Shown: positions 23,473 to 31,127 of the stretch, one piece after another
Position numbering within the stretch: the stretch's first letter is position 1
How the letters are laid out: every line of letters begins with the position of its first letter
Assembly (NCBI RefSeq): GCF_002188465.1
Contig: NZ_NINW01000014.1
Span: 1-38,079 of the forward strand
Reading direction: 5' to 3'
Length of the DNA: 38,079 nt
DNA from: Pigmentiphaga sp. NML080357
Lineage (GTDB): Bacteria > Pseudomonadota > Gammaproteobacteria > Burkholderiales > Burkholderiaceae_B
Translations under genes and position numbers: made by a program
The notes under the pieces: model-generated
What the model was told of the DNA's origin: nothing
The model's database searches: none
What the model saw: the letters and a program-made list of their open reading frames with translations, nothing else

Positions 23473-23770
23473 GCTTTGTTCTCTTCAACCGTGAAGAGGG
23501 CACGTAAAGCAGACCGTTGTCGAGGTCAAACTCTTCCCAGCGTGCTTGTCTCAACTCTCCTGGGCGCAGCATCAGCATGGGGGCCAATTTCAGAGCGCAT
23601 TTCACGACGAATGTGCCCGTGTAGCCATCGATCGACCTCAGCAAAGCTCCCAGAGGCTTGAGTGCTTTGATCTCGCGGTCGCCCTTGATCTTCTCCAAAG
23701 CCATCTTGTGGCCTCCTTACGCTGAACTCGTTGAAGAGCGCTGCGAAGATCGTCGGAAGGTATTTGGACT
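23471..23770 (-). pseudogene. P4-type tyrosine integrase fragment, frameshifted and truncated
   Basis: From 23704 the frame reads MALEKIKGDREIKALKPLG, then IDGYTGTFVVKCALKLAPML and LMLRPGELRQARWEEFD. This includes the first catalytic Arg of P4-family integrases, followed by RLKRTKREKANGH, where homology is cut by the M15 gene. Just upstream, in another frame, PSDDLRSALQRVQRK matches the preceding core-binding part, so a frameshift lies near 23705-23725. The catalytic HxxR and Tyr are missing. GGAGG precedes ATG 23704 by chance or as a relic. This marks the scar of an older integrative element. Confidence 0.75.
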
Positions 23771-24149
23771 TTCCGCAAAATCTTCTGCAACGGCGCTTGG
23801 ATCGGGGCGTACCTCGTCGGACCTCGCCGGAATGAAAAAAGCCCTAAGTCGTTGAAGACAAAGGGCTTTTCGGATTCCGACGAACCTCGTCGGACAAGTA
23901 TCTGGTGGCGTAATTCAACAAGAAACGAAACCCGCGGTCTCTGCGGGCTTCGTCCCCGGTCGGAAACCGCGCGACCTTCGCGCGATTCCGGGGAAGGATT
24001 TCGCGCCCCCGCGTATGCCCACGGCCGGAAGTTTCGAGAGGCCGATTGGCACTCGCAGTCGCCGCCAATGCCGGACACTTCCGAGCCTGCAACTTGGCTT
24101 CCTTCGCATTCGTCGCCGTAATGCCCAGCACGAACGACGAAAGGAGCCC
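23771..24149. other. Intergenic junction between integrase remnant and the right-hand element
   Basis: This stretch holds a bidirectional terminator-like hairpin (23835-23870). It also has ACCTCGTCGGAC twice (23811-23822 and 23884-23895), the first copy directly followed by the variant ACCTCGCCGG. The purine-rich AAGGAG at 24141-24146 is the ribosome-binding site of the next gene. No tRNA end is recognisable, although P4-type elements often sit beside one. Confidence 0.5.
23835..23870. terminator. Bidirectional intrinsic terminator
   Basis: AAAAGCCCT and AGGGCTTTT form a 9-bp stem around a loop of about 16 bases. Six A residues precede it and four T follow it, so both strands have a U-tract. 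It separates the minus-strand island remnants from the plus-strand element. Confidence 0.7.
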
Positions 24150-24512
24150 ATGTTGACCGAACCCGCTTTCACCGAAACCGAGCTGGCACTACGCTGGAAC
24201 GTCAGCGCCGCGACCCTTCAACGCTGGCGCAGCGATGGCGTCGGCCCACCATACATCAAGCTCTCCAAGGCCATCCGCTATCCGGTGGATGAAATTGTCG
24301 CCTATGAACAGGCGAGCCGTCAGGGAATGCCCGCCGACGCAGCCCTGCCGCCATTGATCGCCGACCCGCCGGTCGTCGAACCTCCCGCGCCCGCTGCATC
24401 GGAGTCAAAGCGGTACTACCTGAACGAGGCCTTCGCGCTCATCGCGCAGTACGGCAGCCTTGCAGCGGCTGAGGCCGCCCTGACGGAGGCGCACGATGAA
24501 ACCCAAGGCTGA
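24150..24512 (+). CDS. Helix-turn-helix (AlpA/MerR-like) DNA-binding protein
   Basis: A 120-residue protein from ATG 24150, preceded by AAGGAG. An N-terminal winged helix (about 8-52) reads TETELALRWNVSAATLQRWR, then GVGPPYIKLSKAIRYPVDEI, the pattern of excisionase/AlpA-type regulators. A Pro-rich linker and a conserved C-terminal segment (KRYYLNEAFALIAQYGSL) follow. The end overlaps the next gene by 17 bp. As the first gene of the element it may control excision or the genes behind it. The same C-terminal segment is found fused to the HAD protein at 15444-15638. Confidence 0.75.
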   Translation: MLTEPAFTETELALRWNVSAATLQRWRSDGVGPPYIKLSKAIRYPVDEIVAYEQASRQGMPADAALPPLIADPPVVEPPAPAASESKRYYLNEAFALIAQYGSLAAAEAALTEAHDETQG

Positions 24513-25062
24513 CGCCACTGCCCGTCGCGCCGGCTCCGCCGGCCCTGATGAACCGCCCATCAAGTATCCTGTGCTTAACGAAACGCAGCTGTGCTCGAGG
24601 TGGAACCTCTCGCCCAAGACGCTGCAACGCTGGCGCTCGGAAGGCATCGGCCCGCCCGCATGGCACATCAACAGGTCTGTCCGCTACCTCCTGATGGAAG
24701 TCGAGGCCTTCGAGCGCAAGGCGCGGGTGACATGGAAATCCAGTGCGGGACGCGCCCTGTCCGAATCTTCGCCCACAGCGCGTGAAGACGCCATCGAGCA
24801 GATGATGCAGCAGCGGCCCGCTCGGCGTGACCAGATTTTCTACTCGTGCAAGGCCGTGGCCGACATCACTGGACTACCTGTCTACTGGTTTCAACAGGAT
24901 CAGGAACGCCAGCGACGTGGCATTCCTTGCTACATCCTAACCAGCGGTGGCGTCATCCGTTTCAGTATCGAAGAAGTCTTCTGCTGGGAGGTGCACCACC
25001 TGCGTCCGTGCCGCAGCGATGCGGGCACGTCCGTCGATGCACTTCAGTCCGCCAGCTCGTAG
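24496..25062 (+). CDS. Tandem helix-turn-helix protein, paralogue of the preceding gene
   Basis: A 188-residue protein. Residues 30-75 (NETQLCSRWNLSPKTLQRWR, then GIGPPAWHINRSVRYLLMEV) repeat the fold of the upstream protein. A second related module at about 110-165 contains VADITGLPVYWFQQDQERQR and a VIRFSIEEVFCWEV end. Two DNA-recognition modules suggest binding to a composite site. It starts inside the preceding gene, so the two are probably made together. The last 19 bp overlap the convergent Fic gene. The function is inferred from the fold only. Confidence 0.7.
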   Translation: MKPKADATARRAGSAGPDEPPIKYPVLNETQLCSRWNLSPKTLQRWRSEGIGPPAWHINRSVRYLLMEVEAFERKARVTWKSSAGRALSESSPTAREDAIEQMMQQRPARRDQIFYSCKAVADITGLPVYWFQQDQERQRRGIPCYILTSGGVIRFSIEEVFCWEVHHLRPCRSDAGTSVDALQSASS

Positions 25063-26159
25063 CCGGTGCTGCGCCCGCCGCCCGGTGATTTTTTCAACAC
25101 GCCTTGGTCCAGCAACTGCGTGATGTCGCGCAGCGCGGTGTCTGGCGAGCACTTGGCGATGGCGGCCCACTTGCTGCTCGTGAGCTTGCCCTCGAAGCCG
25201 TCGAGCAGGCGGTTGAGCAGTTTCACTTGCCGCTCGTTCAACGACAGGCCCGCCCAGCGTTGCCAGAAGCGTGCTTTGACTAGCACGGCGTCCAGCGTGG
25301 ACTGCGCGCTGGCGACCGCGCGCCCGAGTGTGCCGAGAAACCACGACAGCCAGCCGGTGGCGTCGAGCGTGCCCTTCTGCGTGCGCTCCAGCACGTCATA
25401 GTAGTCGCGGCGCTCGCGCTGGATCTGGGCCGACAGGCTGTAGAAGCGTTGCGGGCTGCCATCGGCGCGCGCCAGGAACAGGTCGCCCACGGCGCGGGCG
25501 ATGCGGCCGTTGCCGTCGTCGAAGGGGTGCAGCGTCACGAACCACAGATGCGCCAGCCCGGCCTTGATGAGTGCGGGCTCGCCCGTTTCCTCGTTGGCCC
25601 ATGCCAAAAACCGCGCCGTCTCGGTGGGCAGCACGTCGGCGGGCGGTGCCTGGAAGTGAACCTTGCGCCGCCCCACCGGACCGGAAACCACCTGCATCGG
25701 CCCGGCCGCATCGTCGCGCCAATGCCCCACGGTGAGCCTGTTCATGCCCGAGTACCCGGTTGGGAACAGGGCCGCGTGCCAGCCGAACAGGCGCTCGGCG
25801 GTCAGTGGGAAGGCGGCGCGCGAAGTAGCGTCGAGCACCATCTCCACGACGCCTTCGATGTGCCGATCCACCGGGGCGACCGCGCCAATGTCCACGCCCA
25901 GACGGCGAGCAATCGAGGAACGCACCGATTCGACGTTCAGCACTTCCCCTTCGATTTCGCTGGTCTTGACCACGTCCTCGGTCAGCGCGGCGAGGCTGGC
26001 CTGATCGCGCAGCGTCATGCCCACGTCGGCCAGACGGCCCAGCAGCACGCCCTGGGCGCGGCTGACCTCGGTCAACGGCCCAGTGAGCACCGACAGGTCG
26101 TAGCGCCAGTTGGGCCAGTCTTCGGCCTGCCAGATGTAGAGTTTTTCTCCGCTTTCCAT
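25044..26159 (-). CDS. Fic-family protein with N-terminal inhibitory helix
   Basis: Fic enzymes usually transfer AMP to target proteins. The active-site motif HPFDDGNGRIAR is complete at 211-222 (His 211 catalytic). The inhibitory motif (S/T)xxxE(G/N) is TSEIEG at 66-71, making this a self-inhibited class II Fic. The N-terminus (YIWQAEDWPNWRYDL) is the DUF4172-type domain. A C-terminal winged helix (about 315-370, SSKWAAIAKCSPDTALRDI) could bind DNA. I chose ATG 26159; GTG 26174 is possible. It is transcribed against the helix-turn-helix pair and overlaps its end. A short palindrome lies upstream. Confidence 0.9.
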   Translation of the reverse strand: MESGEKLYIWQAEDWPNWRYDLSVLTGPLTEVSRAQGVLLGRLADVGMTLRDQASLAALTEDVVKTSEIEGEVLNVESVRSSIARRLGVDIGAVAPVDRHIEGVVEMVLDATSRAAFPLTAERLFGWHAALFPTGYSGMNRLTVGHWRDDAAGPMQVVSGPVGRRKVHFQAPPADVLPTETARFLAWANEETGEPALIKAGLAHLWFVTLHPFDDGNGRIARAVGDLFLARADGSPQRFYSLSAQIQRERRDYYDVLERTQKGTLDATGWLSWFLGTLGRAVASAQSTLDAVLVKARFWQRWAGLSLNERQVKLLNRLLDGFEGKLTSSKWAAIAKCSPDTALRDITQLLDQGVLKKSPGGGRSTGYELAD

Positions 26160-26202
26160 GCGGAGATTAAACACCTTATTCGCCGCAAAGGCAAGAGATT
26201 AA

Positions 26203-26217
26203 CCGCACAAAGTGCGG
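26203..26217. promoter_or_regulatory. Palindromic operator candidate upstream of the Fic gene
   Basis: CCGCACAAAGTGCGG is a 15-bp palindrome (6-bp arms, 3-bp centre) about 44 bp before the Fic start. The nearby words GAGATTAA at 26163 and 26196 form a direct repeat. Since Fic has its own winged helix, autoregulation is plausible but unproven. Confidence 0.45.
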
Positions 26218-26347
26218 AGAATGAAGATGCCAATCGCCGCATCGGTCGAGCGCGTCGTGCCAGATGTTCCTGATTCTCAACGTGATGCGTCCCAGCATGG
26301 AAGTGGTCGCCCACGGGTGACGTCGCTGCCGCCTTGGAGGCGTGGGA

Positions 26348-26406
26348 TTCTCTTTGGTTTAAAAATTTGGTAGAATATTGGTCGTTTTAAACTAAACCCA
26401 AGGAGG
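26348..26406 (+). promoter_or_regulatory. Promoter and operator of the XRE/ImmA gene
   Basis: TTCTCT (26348-26353) and TAGAAT (26371-26376) lie 17 bp apart. The inverted repeat GTTTAAAA (26357-26364) and TTTTAAAC (26385-26392) brackets the -10 box, as expected for repression by the encoded XRE protein. The ribosome-binding site AAGGAGG ends 4 bp before ATG 26411. Confidence 0.6.
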
Positions 26407-26410
26407 CGTC

Positions 26411-27490
26411 ATGATTGCAGATCGCATTCGTCAAGCACGATTGGCGGCAGGTCTGACCCTGGGTGCCTTGGGTGAACAGGTGGGTGTTTCTCACACCGCC
26501 ATCCAGAAGTACGAGAAGGGTCTTCTGACCCCCTCATCGTCTCAGCTGCTCAAGCTGGCCCGTGCCTGCGGCATCCGGACCGAGTACTTCTTCCGCACGC
26601 ATACAGTCGAACTGCTGCAGCCCGAGTTCCGCAAGCTCTCGACCTTTGGCAAGACGGCGCAGGATGCGCTGAAGATTAAGGTCGTCGAGTTGGTGGAAAA
26701 ACGCGTGGAGTTGCTCGGTGCCTTTCCCGAACTACCGTTCCCGGCGTTTGCACCTCCCGCTAACCTGCCTGAACACGTCGCTTCGTTGGATGAGATCGAC
26801 GGGTTCTCGGATACGGTTCGCAACGCTTGGCTGTTGGGCATGAACCCGATTGCTGACCTCACCGACACCCTCGAAGGGCTTGGCCTGCTGGTCATCGTGG
26901 TCGATGAAGGGAATCCTGGGTTCTCTGGCTTGACGGCCAAGGCGCGAACCGAAGATGGCCGGGAGTATCCGGTCGTGGCTGTCTCCAAGCGCTGGCCCGG
27001 TGATCGCCAACGGTTCACCCTTGCGCATGAACTGGGGCACCTGCTGCTCGAAGGACGACTGGCTGACGGCATCGACGAAGAGAAAGCCTGCGACCGTTTC
27101 GCTGGTGCATTCTTGGCCCCGCGTGTCGCAGTACTTCAGTTGCTCGGGGAGCAACGCCATGCGCTGGAATGGCAAGAGCTCTATGTGCTCAAACATGAAT
27201 TTGGCCTATCGATGTCCGGATGGCTGCAGCGCGCCAAACAGTGTGGCGTGATCACCGAGGCCGCCCACCTTTCGATGGTCAAGCGGTTTTCGGCAAAGGG
27301 CTGGCGCAAGAACGAGCCGGGCGATCCGCTGCCGCAAGAGCATCCACGACTGTTTGATCAGTTGGTGTACCGCGCCTTGGCCGAACAATACATTTCGGAG
27401 GGCAAGGCGGCGGAACTGCTGGGCATCCCGATGATGCGCTTCCACAAAGAACGCCAGTTGGAGTCATCGGATGCGGTTGCTCATCAGTGA
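26411..27490 (+). CDS. XRE-family regulator with ImmA/IrrE metallopeptidase domain
   Basis: A 359-residue protein. An N-terminal lambda-repressor-type helix-turn-helix (about 5-60, LTLGALGEQVGVSHTAIQKY) is followed by an ImmA/IrrE peptidase domain with the zinc motif FTLAHELGHLLL (HELGH at 206-210). Proteins of this COG2856 type pair with a downstream toxin and act as antitoxin and repressor. In ICEBs1, ImmA cleaves a repressor. The last 20 bp overlap the PIN-domain gene, a classic toxin-antitoxin arrangement. The palindrome around its own promoter supports autoregulation. Confidence 0.9.
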   Translation: MIADRIRQARLAAGLTLGALGEQVGVSHTAIQKYEKGLLTPSSSQLLKLARACGIRTEYFFRTHTVELLQPEFRKLSTFGKTAQDALKIKVVELVEKRVELLGAFPELPFPAFAPPANLPEHVASLDEIDGFSDTVRNAWLLGMNPIADLTDTLEGLGLLVIVVDEGNPGFSGLTAKARTEDGREYPVVAVSKRWPGDRQRFTLAHELGHLLLEGRLADGIDEEKACDRFAGAFLAPRVAVLQLLGEQRHALEWQELYVLKHEFGLSMSGWLQRAKQCGVITEAAHLSMVKRFSAKGWRKNEPGDPLPQEHPRLFDQLVYRALAEQYISEGKAAELLGIPMMRFHKERQLESSDAVAHQ

Positions 27491-27980
27491 TGCCAACATC
27501 TTGATCGACATGGAAGCAGGAGCGTTGATGGATACGCTCTTTCAGCTTCCGATGCAGTTCGGCATCCCCGACCTGCTGTACTACGAAGAAATTGAGCCAG
27601 GCAGCCCGGGCCTTGAAGACCTGGGCTTGCAGATCATGGAGGTCAGCGGCGACTTCGTAGCGTATGCCCAGCAATTGCCAGGCCAGCACAACCATCTGCT
27701 TCCGGCGAAAAACGGCCCCAAGCCCAGTCACAACGACTACTTGGCACTGGCGCTTGCGAAGCAGGAGGCCTGCACCCTGCTGACGGGCGACACCAATTTG
27801 CGGGTTGTCGCCAGCAAGGAGCAGGTCAACGTCATGGGCACCATCAGGCTGCTGTGCGCCATGATTGAAAACCAATTGCTGACGGTCGACGACGCCCTCA
27901 AGGCGCTCGACAGAATGAAGTTGGGCAAGCGTCGATTGCCCTGGCCAGAAGCCGAAAAGATGCTGAACGCGTTGCGTTGA
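27471..27980 (+). CDS. PIN-domain protein, likely toxin paired with the XRE/ImmA protein
   Basis: A 169-residue PIN-fold protein, normally an Mg-dependent ribonuclease. Acidic residues occur at the expected places: D7 (LLISDANILID), E40 or E41, D89 (PSHNDYLALALAK) and D107 (LLTGDTNLR). It overlaps the XRE/ImmA gene by 20 bp, and pairing of COG2856 proteins with PIN or related toxins has been proposed from genome neighbourhoods. The RNA target is unknown. It may stabilise the element or act in phage defence. Confidence 0.85.
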   Translation: MRLLISDANILIDMEAGALMDTLFQLPMQFGIPDLLYYEEIEPGSPGLEDLGLQIMEVSGDFVAYAQQLPGQHNHLLPAKNGPKPSHNDYLALALAKQEACTLLTGDTNLRVVASKEQVNVMGTIRLLCAMIENQLLTVDDALKALDRMKLGKRRLPWPEAEKMLNALR

Positions 27981-28062
27981 CCACCCCTTCATAAGGCAGC
28001 CGCTTCGTCCCCTTCGCCACGGTCAGTGGCGGTCTCCATACGGACCTTCCATGGAGACCACG

Positions 28063-28533
28063 ATGACCACCCGACTTTGCGCGCACTGCGGCCACCCCTT
28101 CGAACCCCGCCCGCAAGTTCCCGACCAAGCCTTCTGTTCCGCACCCGACTGCCAACGCGCCCGTAAGCGCCGGTGGCAGCGGGCCAAGCTCCAGTCCGAT
28201 CCCGACTACCGGATCAACCAGCGCGCCGCGCAGCAGGCGTGGTCGCAGCGCCATCAGGACTACTGGCGCAACTACCGCGATTCCCGGCCCGAATACGCAC
28301 AACGCAACCGCGAGCAGCAGCGGTCGCGGGACCAGGGCCGAAACGGGGATCTTGCAAAGATGGACGCGTGCGACCTGCCGAGCGGCCTGTACCGCATCAC
28401 GCTGCATCCGGCATTGCCGAGGGAAAACGGCGACTCGTGGGTCGTCGAGATCACGCCGGTCTGCGTGACGTGTCCGTGCAAGATGGACGTGTCAAGAGAG
28501 GACGTGATCGACGCCTCGTCGATTCGCCCGTAA
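28063..28533 (+). CDS. Cys-rich zinc-finger-like protein of the element
   Basis: A 156-residue protein from ATG 28063, chosen because GGAG lies 7 bp upstream; an in-frame ATG at 28051 lacks a ribosome-binding site. The N-terminus has C6, C9, C25 and C30 (LCAHCG, then AFCSAPDCQ), a probable zinc ribbon. A very basic, Gln/Arg-rich helix (about 33-90) follows, and a CVTCPC cluster near the end. It could bind nucleic acid. It lies directly before the recombinase block and I cannot assign a function. Confidence 0.6.
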   Translation: MTTRLCAHCGHPFEPRPQVPDQAFCSAPDCQRARKRRWQRAKLQSDPDYRINQRAAQQAWSQRHQDYWRNYRDSRPEYAQRNREQQRSRDQGRNGDLAKMDACDLPSGLYRITLHPALPRENGDSWVVEITPVCVTCPCKMDVSREDVIDASSIRP

Positions 28534-28671
28534 CTTTGCTTCCAAAACGGGTTCTCTCGAACATCCTGCATGGCAACGATTCCAACCGTGTGCGTTGCCG
28601 CCGTGCGGCGGCGGCGTGTCCATTGAAGGGGCGGCAGACCCGAGATCGCCAATCACGGAGTGACCGGGTCT

Positions 28672-30231
28672 ATGCAATCGAACGAATCGCCTATAAGTCC
28701 GCCGGGGCCGGTGTTCCGCGCCGCGCAGTACGTGCGCATGTCCACCGAGCACCAGCAATACTCGACGGAGAACCAGGCCGACAAAATTCGCGAGTACGCC
28801 GCCCGGCGCAACATCGAGATCGTCCGCACCTACGCCGACGAGGGCAAGAGCGGTCTGCGCATCGACGGTCGGCAGGCGCTCCAGCAACTGATCGGCGACG
28901 TCCAGGCAGGCAAGGCCGACTTCCAGATCATCCTCGTCTACGACGTGAGCCGCTGGGGCCGGTTCCAGGACGCCGACGAAAGCGCCTACTACGAATACAT
29001 CTGCCGCCGCGCCGGAATTCAGGTCGCCTACTGCGCCGAGCAGTTCGAGAACGACGGCTCGCCGGTGTCCACCATCGTCAAAGGCGTCAAACGTGCAATG
29101 GCGGGCGAATACAGCCGCGAGCTTTCGGCCAAGGTGTTCGCCGGACAGTGCCGCCTGATCGAACTCGGATTCCGCCAAGGCGGGCCAGCGGGCTACGGTC
29201 TGCGACGCGTGCTGATCGACCAGTCCGGTGCGGTGAAGGGGCAGCTTTCGCGTGGTGAGCACAAGAGCCTGCAAACCGACCGCGTGATCCTGCAGCCCGG
29301 CCCGGACGAGGAAGTGGCGGTCGTGAACCAGATCTACCGCTGGTTCGTCGAGGACGGCCTGTTCGAATCCGAGATCGCCGACCGGCTCAACACCCGCGGC
29401 ATTCGGACCGACCTCGGGCGCGACTGGACGCGGGCCACGGTGCGCGAGGTGTTGTCCAACGAGAAATACATCGGCAACAACGTCTACAACAGGCGCTCCT
29501 TCAAGCTCAAGAAGGTGCGCGTGGTGAACCGCCCGGAGATGTGGATCAAGAAGGAAGGCGCGTTCGAGGGCATCGTGCCGCCCGAGCTGTTCTACACGGC
29601 GCAAGGCATCCTGCGCGAACGCGCCCACCGCTTCAGCAACGAGGAACTGATCGAGAAGCTGCGGCGGCTCTTCCAGCAGCACGGCTACCTGTCCGGCCTG
29701 ATCATCGACGAGTCCGAGGGGATGCCGTCGGCGGCTGCCTACGCGCACCGCTTCGGCAGCCTGATCCGCGCCTACCAGACGGTGGGCTTCACGCCGGATC
29801 GGGACTACCAGTATCTGGAGGTCAACCAGTTCCTGCGCCGCCTCCACCCGGAGATCGTCGGCCAAACCGAGCGGATGATCGCCGATGTCGGCGGCGCGGT
29901 CGCGCGCGATCCGGCGACCGACCTGCTCACGGTCAACCGCGAGTTCACCGTCTCGCTGGTGCTCTCGCGCTGCCAGTTGCTGGACAACGACCGCCGCCGC
30001 TGGAAGGTGCGCTTCGATACCAGCCTGACGCCCGACATCACGGTCGCCGTGCGTCTGGATGACAGCAATCAGGCTGCGTTGGACTACTACTTGCTGCCGC
30101 GTTTGGACTTCGGCCAGCCGCGCATTCACCTGGCCGATCACAACGGCCTCGAATTCGAGAGCTACCGCTTCGACAGCCTGGACTACCTCTACGGCATGGC
30201 CGAGCGCAGCCGTCTGAGGAGAGTCGCATGA
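28672..30231 (+). CDS. Large serine recombinase
   Basis: A 519-residue site-specific recombinase. The N-terminal resolvase domain has the nucleophile Ser 24 in QYVRMSTEHQQYSTENQ and VYDVSRWGRFQDAD further on. It is followed by a recombinase domain (PAGYGLRR, ATVREVLSNEKYIGNNVYN). The usual zinc ribbon and long coiled coil are not obvious. The C-terminal 200 residues are specific to this group. It should catalyse integration or excision of the element. The start is ATG 28672 or GTG 28660. The stop overlaps the next start as ATGA, so it is translated together with two ParB-like proteins. Confidence 0.92.
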   Translation: MQSNESPISPPGPVFRAAQYVRMSTEHQQYSTENQADKIREYAARRNIEIVRTYADEGKSGLRIDGRQALQQLIGDVQAGKADFQIILVYDVSRWGRFQDADESAYYEYICRRAGIQVAYCAEQFENDGSPVSTIVKGVKRAMAGEYSRELSAKVFAGQCRLIELGFRQGGPAGYGLRRVLIDQSGAVKGQLSRGEHKSLQTDRVILQPGPDEEVAVVNQIYRWFVEDGLFESEIADRLNTRGIRTDLGRDWTRATVREVLSNEKYIGNNVYNRRSFKLKKVRVVNRPEMWIKKEGAFEGIVPPELFYTAQGILRERAHRFSNEELIEKLRRLFQQHGYLSGLIIDESEGMPSAAAYAHRFGSLIRAYQTVGFTPDRDYQYLEVNQFLRRLHPEIVGQTERMIADVGGAVARDPATDLLTVNREFTVSLVLSRCQLLDNDRRRWKVRFDTSLTPDITVAVRLDDSNQAALDYYLLPRLDFGQPRIHLADHNGLEFESYRFDSLDYLYGMAERSRLRRVA

Positions 30232-31127
30232 GCAAAATGCACCACGCCACCGAGCTGCAGATGATCCCGGTCGATCAGATCGCGGTGCTCAACCCACGCG
30301 ACCGCAACGGCCGCGTGTTCGAGGAGATCGTCGGCAACATCAAGAACGTCGGTCTGAAGAAGCCGGTCACGGTCACGCCGCGCGACGATCTCGAAGACGG
30401 CAAACGCTACCTGCTGATCTGCGGTGAGGGACGGCTCAAGGCTTTCAAGTCGCTCGGCGAGAGAGAGATTCCGGCACTGGTGGTGCGGGTCAATGACGAA
30501 GACGCCTTCATCATGAGCCTGACCGAGAACATCGCCCGCAGGAAATACAGTGCGCTGGAACTGCTGATGAGCATCGAGCAGTTGAGCCAACAGGGCTACG
30601 ACAAGCGCGTCATCGCCCAGAAGACCGGCCTGAGTCTCGACTACATCAAAGGCATCCTGCTCCTCTTCGAAAAGAGCGAGGAACGCCTGCTGGCCGCCGT
30701 CGAGGCCGGAAGGATTCCGCTCAACGTCGCCATCACCATCGCGGGCGCAAGCGACGAAGAAGCGGTGCAGGCCGCGTTGCAGGACGCCTACGAAAGCGGC
30801 CAACTGCGCGGCGGGCAACTGATGCAGGCGCGTCGCGTGCTTCAGCGGCGCAGCAGCTTGGGCAAAACGCTGGCCCACCGGCCCACGCGCAAGGGAGCGT
30901 CCGTCACCACCTCCAGCCTGGTGCGCAACTACCAGCACGAGGTCGAGCGGCAGAAGCTGATGGTCAAGAAGGCCGAATTCACCCAGCAGCGCCTGCTGTT
31001 CGTGATCGAGGCGCTGCGCCAGTTGCTGGCCGACGAGCATTTCTCCAACCTGCTGCGCGCCGAAGGACTGGACACCTTGCCCAAGCAACTGGCCGAGCGC
31101 GTCTGGGCTGGAGGTCACGCGGCATGA
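30228..31127 (+). CDS. ParB/RepB-like protein, first of two
   Basis: A 299-residue protein with a ParB N-terminal fold. PVDQIAVLNPRDRN is followed by a box-II-like GEGRLKAFKSLG (66-77, in place of GERR) and TENIARRKYSALELL (99-113). Next comes a helix-turn-helix (VIAQKTGLSLDYIKGILLL) and a C-terminal helical region. ParB proteins usually load on parS and partner with ParA, but no ParA is present. It is coupled on both sides by ATGA overlaps. A role in DNA bridging or in directing the recombinase is possible. Confidence 0.85.
   Translation: MSKMHHATELQMIPVDQIAVLNPRDRNGRVFEEIVGNIKNVGLKKPVTVTPRDDLEDGKRYLLICGEGRLKAFKSLGEREIPALVVRVNDEDAFIMSLTENIARRKYSALELLMSIEQLSQQGYDKRVIAQKTGLSLDYIKGILLLFEKSEERLLAAVEAGRIPLNVAITIAGASDEEAVQAALQDAYESGQLRGGQLMQARRVLQRRSSLGKTLAHRPTRKGASVTTSSLVRNYQHEVERQKLMVKKAEFTQQRLLFVIEALRQLLADEHFSNLLRAEGLDTLPKQLAERVWAGGHAA

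Noticed and set aside
22876-23661. Plus-strand open frame opposite the M15 and integrase sequence
   Set aside because: No domain features; the minus strand carries the recognisable motifs.
23771-24149. tRNA gene or 3' tRNA fragment as attachment site of the P4-type integrase
   Set aside because: I found no cloverleaf or T-arm sequence; the stem here is a terminator hairpin.
28492-30141. Long minus-strand open frame opposite the recombinase
   Set aside because: A shadow produced by high GC in the third codon position; the plus-strand recombinase has clear motifs.
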